Positions 6,406-12,255 of a stretch of DNA of 42,075 bases are shown here, piece by piece. Made by a program: the position numbers and the translations under genes. Below the pieces are notes generated by a model, which was not told the DNA's origin, ran no database searches, and was given only the letters and a program-made list of their open reading frames with translations. This DNA comes from an uncultured Oscillospiraceae bacterium (GTDB lineage: Bacteria; Bacillota; Clostridia; Oscillospirales; Ruminococcaceae). The stretch spans positions 1 to 42,075 of the forward strand of contig CASEBP010000043.1 of assembly GCA_949285275.1 (NCBI GenBank), in the 5' to 3' direction. The stretch's first letter is position 1. Each line of letters opens with the position of its first letter.

Positions 6406-7146
6406 ATGCTGCAAATCTATCTGAGCCCATCCACCCAGGAGAAGAACTTCTATGTCACCGGCCAAACCGAGGAAACGGTCATGAACCGCCTGGCAGACGC
6501 GCTGGAACCATATCTGCGCGCGGCCGGTATCCACTTCCTCCGCAATACCCCGGAGATGACCGCGGCACAGGTGATCCAAGAGGCGAATGAAGCGGATTAC
6601 GACCTGCATCTGGCGCTGCATTCCAATGCTTCCCCAGAATACGGAAGCCGTCAAGGGGTGGAGATTTATCATTTCCCGGGCAGTGTCGAGGGGATCCGCG
6701 CCGCCGAAATTATGGCCGAACATTTCAAAATCCTCTACCCTGATCCGGGAAAGGTGAGTCTGCGTCCCACCACCTCCCTCGGAGAGGTCGACCGGGTAAG
6801 GGCGCCATCGGTTTATCTCGAGATTGGCTACCACGACAATCCTCAGGATGCCGAATGGATTCTCAGTCAGCTCGATTCCATCGCCCGCGTAATCGCCCTG
6901 TCTCTGACCGAATATTTTGGCATCCCGTTTGTCGAACCGCTGGCCAAACCCTTCTCCGCCACCGTTGCAACCGCCCCGGACAAAAACCTCAACCTGCGGG
7001 TACGTCCTGACCTTGAAGCGGCGATCCTGACCTCCATCCCCTCCGGTGAAACGGTCACCGTTTATGGATTGCTGCCGGAATGGGCCTCGGTGGGGTACCG
7101 GGATCTCAGCGGTTTTGTCCGGCGGGAGTATCTGAACCTTATGTAG
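6406..7146 (+). CDS. N-acetylmuramoyl-L-alanine amidase-like protein with C-terminal SH3 domain
   Basis: A 246-residue protein. Residues 1-175 resemble the Amidase_3 fold, zinc enzymes that cut the lactyl-peptide bond between muramic acid and the stem peptide. Visible are the LHLALHSNAS zinc-ligand segment (H72) and the catalytic-type glutamate in VYLEIGYHDN (E139). The usual first ligand motif DPGHGG is replaced by an opening YLSPSTQEKN with no histidine, a variant I associate with clostridial relatives; activity is therefore not assured. Residues about 185-246 form a bacterial SH3-like domain (NLRVRPDLEAAILTSIPSGE), which usually binds cell wall. There is no signal peptide, so export would need another route. 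AGAGGAGGAA lies about 9 bases before ATG 6406. Confidence 0.8.
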   Translation: MLQIYLSPSTQEKNFYVTGQTEETVMNRLADALEPYLRAAGIHFLRNTPEMTAAQVIQEANEADYDLHLALHSNASPEYGSRQGVEIYHFPGSVEGIRAAEIMAEHFKILYPDPGKVSLRPTTSLGEVDRVRAPSVYLEIGYHDNPQDAEWILSQLDSIARVIALSLTEYFGIPFVEPLAKPFSATVATAPDKNLNLRVRPDLEAAILTSIPSGETVTVYGLLPEWASVGYRDLSGFVRREYLNLM

Positions 7147-7172
7147 CATTCCTCTGATCCGGCCTTTGGAGC

Positions 7173-7223
7173 AGCAACAACGCCGCCTCCCGCAGATGCA
7201 GGAAGCGGCGTTGCTTCTTTTTT
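7173..7223 (+). terminator. Terminator of the amidase gene
   Basis: AACGCCGC (7179-7186) pairs with GCGGCGTT (7205-7212), with flanking GCA/TGC pairs after a short bulge, followed by TTTTTT at 7218-7223. It lies between convergent genes and its T-run overlaps the stop codon (7222-7224) of the minus-strand carboxypeptidase gene. Confidence 0.75.
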
Positions 7224-8676
7224 AATTTCTCCCCCGATCCCTCGGATAGCGGCGAACCGGAACCAAATTGTCCCGGTCGCGGGACGTCGACGAAAAGGCG
7301 ATAGTCTGCCGGGTCCTCCGTTCCTCTTCGCTGTGTCTCCTGCGAAATTCCGGTGCCACATCGATACCTCGGGCAGCCAGCCGGGCAGCCCGCTTTTTAC
7401 GTCGCTGCCGCCGCCGGTAAAGATTCCATTGGCGGATGAGCAAAAGCAGCAGCACCATCGCCGCAAGAACCAGCAGCAGAATCTGCCACCATGTGAGAGA
7501 AAATCCCTCTGCTGTGCCAGAATCACCGGTGGCGGCCACCGGCTGAACGGGTTCTGTCAGCGCGTGATACTCCCATTCCAGCGGAAACTCCGCCAACAGC
7601 TCCCCATCAGGGCCGGTAAACTGCAATGTCGGTTCAATCGATTCCCCCTGCTGAATCTGCTGCGGCGCAATCAGCTGTCCCTTGATCTCAACCTTGGCCA
7701 CCGCAGCGGGACGGGCAAAGGAGAATGATTGGGACGGGAAGACAATCTCCCCCGTCTGATTTTCCCCCTCCATCACCGGAATCGTATGACGGACATACTG
7801 TTCGGAGGAAACTTCACAAGCTGAATAATCCGCAAAGCAGGCATTGAGCAGCGCCGCCGCATCCTCATACTTGTCGTACTGGTTGCTGCTTTTCATTACG
7901 ACGCAGATCAGTTCCAGGCCATTTCGCTCTGCCAACGTCACCAAGGTATGCTGAGCTTCGGGAGTCCATCCCAGTTTTCCTCCGGTTGTCCCCTCATAGT
8001 AGTACTGAGATTCAACCAGCATATGGTGATGTGTTCCAAAGTTGCGTTCGACCGGCTGCTTGTTGGTCACCGGAACAGTGTATTCGGTTGCACCGAAGGC
8101 CTCCCGAAACCCCTCGATACCCAGTGCCCACCGGGTAATCAACGCCATATCGTATGCACTGGTATAATGATCCGGATCGTGCAGTCCGTTGGCATTGACA
8201 AAATGGGAATCAGTTGCACCAAGCTCCTGTGCCTTCTGATTCATCAGCGCAGGAAATGCGTCCAGACTTCCTGCGGTATATTCGGCCAATCCGTTGGCTG
8301 CATCATTGGCCGATTCAATCATGGTAGTATAAACGAGGTCCCGCAGCGTGACAACCTCTTCTTCGGTCAGGGCAATATGGGTGCTTCCCGGATCGATCGT
8401 ATGGGTTGCCTCATAGGTCATTGTATGCTGGCTGTCGAGGGTATCCCCCACCTCCTGCATATGCTCAAGCGCCAGGGCGCAGGTCAGAATTTTGGTGATG
8501 CTCGCCGGATACATCCGGGTATGGGCGCCCCGCTCCAACAGGACCTGTCCCGAAGCGGCGTCCATAACAAGATAGGTTTCAGAATGGATTTCCGGCAGCG
8601 CCGTGGTGGAAAAGGCCGAAACGGTCATCAAGGCGGCAGCCAGGCAAGCGGTAATCAAACCGGTCAGATGCTTCAT
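7222..8676 (-). CDS. D-alanyl-D-alanine carboxypeptidase (peptidase S11) with C-terminal membrane anchor
   Basis: A 484-residue low-molecular-weight penicillin-binding protein that trims the terminal D-Ala from peptidoglycan stem peptides outside the cell. An N-terminal signal peptide covers residues 1-26. The active-site motifs are S59-I-T-K62 (nucleophile and base) and S122-A-N124. The third motif, normally KTG, reads K234-L-G236, an unusual substitution. A hydrophobic segment at about 395-418 is followed by a highly basic tail of about 65 residues, a C-terminal transmembrane anchor rather than the usual amphipathic helix. I chose ATG 8676 because GGAG lies 11 bases before it; a GTG four codons upstream (8688) directly abuts that site. 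No sporulation-specific context is seen. Confidence 0.88.
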   Translation of the reverse strand: MKHLTGLITACLAAALMTVSAFSTTALPEIHSETYLVMDAASGQVLLERGAHTRMYPASITKILTCALALEHMQEVGDTLDSQHTMTYEATHTIDPGSTHIALTEEEVVTLRDLVYTTMIESANDAANGLAEYTAGSLDAFPALMNQKAQELGATDSHFVNANGLHDPDHYTSAYDMALITRWALGIEGFREAFGATEYTVPVTNKQPVERNFGTHHHMLVESQYYYEGTTGGKLGWTPEAQHTLVTLAERNGLELICVVMKSSNQYDKYEDAAALLNACFADYSACEVSSEQYVRHTIPVMEGENQTGEIVFPSQSFSFARPAAVAKVEIKGQLIAPQQIQQGESIEPTLQFTGPDGELLAEFPLEWEYHALTEPVQPVAATGDSGTAEGFSLTWWQILLLVLAAMVLLLLLIRQWNLYRRRQRRKKRAARLAARGIDVAPEFRRRHSEEERRTRQTIAFSSTSRDRDNLVPVRRYPRDRGRN

Positions 8677-8712
8677 GTAGGCATACACTCCAACGTGATA
8701 TCATAGAGAATT

Positions 8713-8721
8713 ATTATATCA
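8713..8721 (-). promoter_or_regulatory. Extended -10 promoter of the carboxypeptidase gene
   Basis: On the minus strand TGATATAAT is a perfect extended -10 (TGnTATAAT), about 37 bases before the chosen start. The position of a -35 (ATCTGT at 17 bases) is weak, as often with extended -10 promoters. Confidence 0.6.
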
Positions 8722-8743
8722 CAAAAGGTCGAAAGACAGATGA

Positions 8744-8778
8744 AAATTTTTCAAAAGAGCCGTTTGAAAATTTTCCCG
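8744..8778 (-). terminator. Possible AT-rich terminator of the flavoprotein gene
   Basis: On the minus strand AAAATTTTCAAA and TTTGAAAAATTTT pair with one bulged A around a CGGCTCT loop, starting a few bases after the flavoprotein stop. The stem is almost all A-T and the right arm serves as the T-rich tail, so it would be a weak terminator. Confidence 0.3.
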
Positions 8779-8780
8779 TT

Positions 8781-9359
8781 TCAGCCATCGGAGAAAAGCT
8801 TCGCTGCAAAAGCCCGCGCATGTGCTTCCTTTTCCGGATCGAAGAAGGGCCGGTCGTAGCTCAGATGCCGTTCCACCAGCAGCCCTTCATAGCGCAGTCC
8901 CGAATGCCGGCAATATCTCCGTACCCCCTGTTCCCAGAGATCAGCGCCCCGATCGGGCGGATAGCCGCAGGTGGCAATCAGCGCCACCCGCTTTCCCTTC
9001 CACAGCGAGGGGCCCCGCCGGGCACCGTAATACTTGTTGAACCCGTAGACCATCCGGTCGAGCGCCGCCTTCATCGGCGCGGTGCAGTACCAGGAATGAA
9101 TCGGACTCGCCAGCACCAACAGATCGCACGCCAGCACCAACGGCGCAATTTCATCCATACTGTCATGGCAAACGCAGCCAAAAGCACTCCAATCCTGCTG
9201 GCAGCTGCGGCAGGCGGTACAGGGGTGAATCTCCTTTTCAAAAAGCCGGATTTCCCGGCAGTTTCCTCCCCGTAAAACAAACTCGTCGGCAAACACGGCG
9301 GTCAGTGACGCCGTATTGCCCTGCGGCCGCGGACTTCCCTGTAAAATCAGGCAGTTCAT
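8781..9359 (-). CDS. Flavodoxin-fold NAD(P)H-dependent oxidoreductase with cysteine cluster
   Basis: A 192-residue flavodoxin-like FMN protein. GSPRPQGNTASL (9-20) is the phosphate-binding loop, and LASPIHSWYCTAPMKAALDR is the typical second FMN loop. Cysteines in CTACRSCQ followed by FGCVCHDSM (about residues 48-67) match the arrangement of iron-sulfur flavoprotein-like and NAD(P)H oxidoreductase family members, where they may hold an iron-sulfur cluster or act as redox thiols. The electron partner is unknown. It starts 16 bases after the stop of ogt, with a GGGGAGGA site, so it is probably the last gene of the ychF-alkA-ogt run. Confidence 0.8.
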   Translation of the reverse strand: MNCLILQGSPRPQGNTASLTAVFADEFVLRGGNCREIRLFEKEIHPCTACRSCQQDWSAFGCVCHDSMDEIAPLVLACDLLVLASPIHSWYCTAPMKAALDRMVYGFNKYYGARRGPSLWKGKRVALIATCGYPPDRGADLWEQGVRRYCRHSGLRYEGLLVERHLSYDRPFFDPEKEAHARAFAAKLFSDG

Positions 9360-9375
9360 CCCCCTGTTCCTCCCC

Positions 9376-9909
9376 TTATTCCTTGCCCGAGCACCGGCTT
9401 TCCCGTGCCATATCCTCTAATGCCATCTTCTTTTCCAACGCCAGCAGCGCCTGCTTGAGGGCCAATCCGCCGGCATACCCGGTCAGCGAGCCGTTTGTGC
9501 CGATCACCCGGTGGCAGGGGATCAGAAAGGGAATCGGATTGACCCGGTTGGCCGCGCCGACCGCCCGGCTGGCCGACGGCCTTCCTATCGCCTGGGCAAT
9601 CTGGAGGTAACTTCGGGTCTCGCCATAGGGGATACTCTGCAGCGCCTCCCAGACCGTACGCTGAAAGGCCGTTCCATTCGGGTGAAGCGGCAGTGAAAAT
9701 TCCCGGCGTTTTCCTTCAAAGTATTCGATCAGCTGCGCCGCAGCACGATCGGTCAGCGGGCTGGGGCGGCCAAAATCCGACGCCGTACCGGGAAAGTGCA
9801 CGGCAGTGATTCCCTCGCCGTCCTCCTCGATCACCAGACGGCCAAATGGCGTATCATAGCCGCAGCAGCCCCCGCAGATTTCGGTGAGACGTTTCTTTCT
9901 GTCCTTCAT
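9376..9909 (-). CDS. Methylated-DNA--[protein]-cysteine S-methyltransferase
   Basis: A 177-residue suicide repair protein that moves the alkyl group from O6-alkylguanine to its own cysteine. The active site is the canonical I-P-C132-H-R-V, preceded by the helix-turn-helix SYLQIAQAIGRPSASRAVGAANRVNP, which includes the arginine finger. ATG 9909 overlaps the stop of alkA by four bases (ATGA) and has GAGAAG before it; an upstream in-frame start lies inside alkA and is rejected. Two DNA-alkylation repair enzymes, base removal and direct reversal, are thus translationally coupled. Confidence 0.92.
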   Translation of the reverse strand: MKDRKKRLTEICGGCCGYDTPFGRLVIEEDGEGITAVHFPGTASDFGRPSPLTDRAAAQLIEYFEGKRREFSLPLHPNGTAFQRTVWEALQSIPYGETRSYLQIAQAIGRPSASRAVGAANRVNPIPFLIPCHRVIGTNGSLTGYAGGLALKQALLALEKKMALEDMARESRCSGKE

Positions 9910-10550
9910 CGTTTCTTCTCCTTCTCCCCGTTGTCCTTCAGCTCGGGGATCGCTCCCCCGGCAATCGCCCAAAGATAGAGACTGGCGACAGTAGCATAGG
10001 GGGAATATCGTTTTCGGTACCGCGCAAACCGTTCAGGGGTAATTTCCCGGTGCCGGTAAAGCATCCGAAGGCCCCGGCGGATGCCAAAATCTCCGTAGCT
10101 GATGACATCCGGGCGCTGCATCGAAAAGGTCATCAGCATCTCCGCCGTCCAGAGCCCCACCCCCTCCAGGGAGGTGAGGATCCGGCAAACCTCCTCGTCG
10201 CTGCGTTCAGCCAGCGAATCCAGATCAATCCGCCCCGACTGAACCGCCTCGGCAGCGCTGCGGATATAGGAGACCTTCCGCATCGAAAGCCCCAGCTGCT
10301 GCAGCTCCCCGGCCGGCAGCGCCAGTACCGTTTGGGGGGTGACTGAACCGAGGCGGGCGATAATTCTGCTCCACACCGTTTGCTGAGCCCGGGTGGAAAT
10401 CTGCTGTCCGACAATCGAATGAATCAGTGCGTCAAACAGATCAGGGCGCACTTCCCGTTCGATCCGTCCGATCCGGTCGATCGCGGCAGAGAGCCGTTTG
10501 TCGCGGGATTTCAGATAGGCGACCTCCTGTTCTCCATAGGAAAAAAACAT
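9906..10550 (-). CDS. DNA-3-methyladenine glycosylase II (AlkA-type HhH-GPD)
   Basis: A 214-residue base-excision glycosylase that removes alkylated purines. The core contains the VGQQIS segment (47-52), a helix-hairpin-helix (LEGVGLWTAEMLM, about 128-140) and the catalytic aspartate in SYGDFGIRRG (D154). It is shorter than E. coli AlkA because it lacks the N-terminal beta domain, as in many Firmicutes homologues. The start at 10550 has GGAGGG eight bases upstream; an upstream extension to 10727 would run through the ychF terminator and overlap ychF, so it is rejected. The stop overlaps the ogt start. Confidence 0.9.
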   Translation of the reverse strand: MFFSYGEQEVAYLKSRDKRLSAAIDRIGRIEREVRPDLFDALIHSIVGQQISTRAQQTVWSRIIARLGSVTPQTVLALPAGELQQLGLSMRKVSYIRSAAEAVQSGRIDLDSLAERSDEEVCRILTSLEGVGLWTAEMLMTFSMQRPDVISYGDFGIRRGLRMLYRHREITPERFARYRKRYSPYATVASLYLWAIAGGAIPELKDNGEKEKKR

Positions 10551-10564
10551 CCCATACCCTCCGT

Positions 10565-10600
10565 AAAACAAGGGGCCGCCGCATACGGTGCGGCAGCCCC
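10565..10600 (-). terminator. Terminator of ychF, directly before alkA
   Basis: On the minus strand GGGGCTGCCGC pairs with GCGGCGGCCCC (11 bp, one wobble) over a seven-base loop and is followed by TTGTTTT. It starts 18 bases after the ychF stop and ends about 14 bases before the alkA start. With no room for a separate promoter, alkA and ogt would depend on read-through of this element or on a promoter inside ychF. Confidence 0.75.
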
Positions 10601-10617
10601 GTTCCTGACCCGGCCGG

Positions 10618-11715
10618 TCAGACATTGAACCGGAACAGTATAACATCCCCGTCCTGCACGACATAATCCTTTCCTTCCGACCGATAAAGGCCCTTCTCCT
10701 TGGCGGCCGCAATCGAACCGCAGGCAATCAGATCGTCATAGGAGACGATCTCTGCCCGGATGAAGCCCCGCTCAAAATCGGAATGGATCTTTCCCGCCGC
10801 CTGCGGCGCACGGGTTCCCCGGGTAATGGTCCAGGCGCGGACCTCCGGCTTGCCCGCCGTCAGGTAGGAGATCAATCCCAGCAGCGCATAGCCGGCAGTA
10901 ATCAGGCGATCCAGCCCCGACTCCTGCAGGCCCAGTTCCTCGAGGAACATCTGCTTGTCCTCATCATCGAGTTCCGCAATCTCCTCTTCCGCCTTGGCGC
11001 AGACCGGAATGACCTGTGCATTCTCGGTCTTGGCGATTTCAACCACCTGTTGATAGTAACGGTTATAGCCCTGCCCGGCACAGGCCAGGTCAGCCTCACT
11101 GAGGTTGGCGGCAAAGATGACCGGTTTTGCCGAAAGCAGCGGCGTATCGTGCAGCAGCTCCTGCTCCTCCTCGGTCATCGGAAAGCTGCGTGCACTTTTG
11201 CCCTCGGTCAGGTGGGCCAGCATCCGCTCGAAAAACTCCGCTTCAGCCAGGAACTTCTTGTCGCCCTTGGCAGCTTTTTTGGCACGATCGATCCTGCGCT
11301 CGACCATCTCGATGTCCGAAAAAATCAGCTCGAGATCGATGGTTTCGATATCCCGGACCGGATCAACCGAGCCATCGACATGGACAATCTCCCCGTCCTC
11401 AAAGCAGCGCACGACGTGGACAATTGCGTCGACCTCCCGGATGTGGGACAGGAACTTGTTGCCCAGGCCCTCGCCCTTGGAAGCACCCCGCACCAGCCCT
11501 GCAATATCGACAAATTCAATCACCGCAGGAGTAACCTTCTCCGGCTGGTACATCTCGGCAAGACGGTCCAGACGCTTGTCCGGCACCGCCACCACCCCGA
11601 CATTCGGCTCTATCGTGCAAAACGGATAGTTGGCCGACTGTGCGCCGGCGTTGGTAATCGCATTAAAGAGGGTCGATTTCCCCACATTGGGAAGCCCTAC
11701 GATGCCTAATTTCAT
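10618..11715 (-). CDS. Redox-responsive ATPase YchF (Obg-family)
   Basis: A 365-residue P-loop protein, the normal family length. G1 is GLPNVGKST (residues 7-15), G3 is [16 protein letters not shown], and the G4 position reads NLSE rather than NKxD, the change that gives this subfamily ATP rather than GTP preference. A coiled-coil segment (about 130-200) and a C-terminal TGS domain follow. The protein binds ribosomes and is linked to stress and translation-start regulation in other bacteria. The start at 11715 (MKLGIVG) suits the family; AGGAG is 12 bases upstream, while ATG 11727 directly abuts it. A good promoter lies at 11826-11854. Confidence 0.95.
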   Translation of the reverse strand: MKLGIVGLPNVGKSTLFNAITNAGAQSANYPFCTIEPNVGVVAVPDKRLDRLAEMYQPEKVTPAVIEFVDIAGLVRGASKGEGLGNKFLSHIREVDAIVHVVRCFEDGEIVHVDGSVDPVRDIETIDLELIFSDIEMVERRIDRAKKAAKGDKKFLAEAEFFERMLAHLTEGKSARSFPMTEEEQELLHDTPLLSAKPVIFAANLSEADLACAGQGYNRYYQQVVEIAKTENAQVIPVCAKAEEEIAELDDEDKQMFLEELGLQESGLDRLITAGYALLGLISYLTAGKPEVRAWTITRGTRAPQAAGKIHSDFERGFIRAEIVSYDDLIACGSIAAAKEKGLYRSEGKDYVVQDGDVILFRFNV

Positions 11716-11825
11716 AGATTTCTGCATCTCCTTATTTCTGCCTGTTTTCAGGGGACTGCACCGCAGCAGTAGATGGCGGGCCTGGTCCACGGGTTTGGAA
11801 AGGACCGGCCTGCCGCAATATGATT

Positions 11826-11854
11826 ATTATAGCAGATCAAGGGCCTGTCCTCAA
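11826..11854 (-). promoter_or_regulatory. Promoter of ychF
   Basis: On the minus strand TTGAGG (11849-11854), a 17-base spacer and TATAAT (11826-11831), ending about 110 bases before the ychF start. Confidence 0.75.
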
Positions 11855-12146
11855 GCGATTTTTCCTGATCCGGTCCCGCCGCCCGGCATCTTTCGACTCG
11901 GCCTATCCTCCCCACTCACACCGGCAAACCCGCTCCCGATGCGAAATCCCCTGAGCAGCCGTAAGGCTCTGTCAGGGCAGTTCCCGTTTCTGCGGGCCAT
12001 GCGCCGCAAAAATGCACCAAAAACTGTATTTTTCTCTCCACTTCACCCGGCGTAATTCGATGTAATCCGGCGTAAAGGCAAGTATTCCTGATCTCCTCGG
12101 CAAAATCCCCCACCAATACCCGCAGTCAGTTAAATTTCACCAAGAA
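11855..12146. other. Long gap between divergent ychF and activase genes
   Basis: About 290 bases without a credible gene; a 66-codon minus-strand frame (11916-12116) has no recognisable features. The only regular pattern I see is three direct decamer repeats at 12047-12076, listed separately. The ychF promoter lies at one end and the activase promoter at the other. Confidence 0.5.
12047..12076 (+). repeat. Three direct 10-base repeats upstream of the activase gene
   Basis: CCGGCGTAAT, TCGATGTAAT and CCGGCGTAAA follow one another without spacing. The outer copies share nine bases in a row and lie exactly 20 bases apart; the middle one matches at six or seven positions. The 10-base period places each copy on the same face of the helix, as in arrays bound by regulator oligomers. 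They lie about 100 bases upstream of the activase -10. Confidence 0.4.
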
Positions 12147-12174
12147 TTGCACACTTTTTTTTCGAAACCGACTG

Positions 12175-12183
12175 TGTTATAAT
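12175..12183 (+). promoter_or_regulatory. Extended -10 promoter of the activase/BCR-HAD operon
   Basis: TGTTATAAT is a perfect extended -10 element 72 bases before the activase start. A T-tract (12153-12162) lies where a -35 would be, and TTGCAC at 12147 is too far (25-base spacer). Confidence 0.55.
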
Positions 12184-12255
12184 GCAGTTGTCTGTAAAAA
12201 TGCAGTACACGCAGGGAATCCCGCCCGTTTGCGGCGGCCGGAAAATGAGGTTCAG

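Noticed and set aside
11916..12116. Minus-strand 66-codon frame in the ychF-activase gap
   Set aside because: No ribosome binding site and it runs across the decamer repeats; no recognisable protein.
12147..12183. TTGCAC as -35 for the activase promoter
   Set aside because: The spacer to TATAAT would be 25 bases; the extended -10 explains the promoter better.
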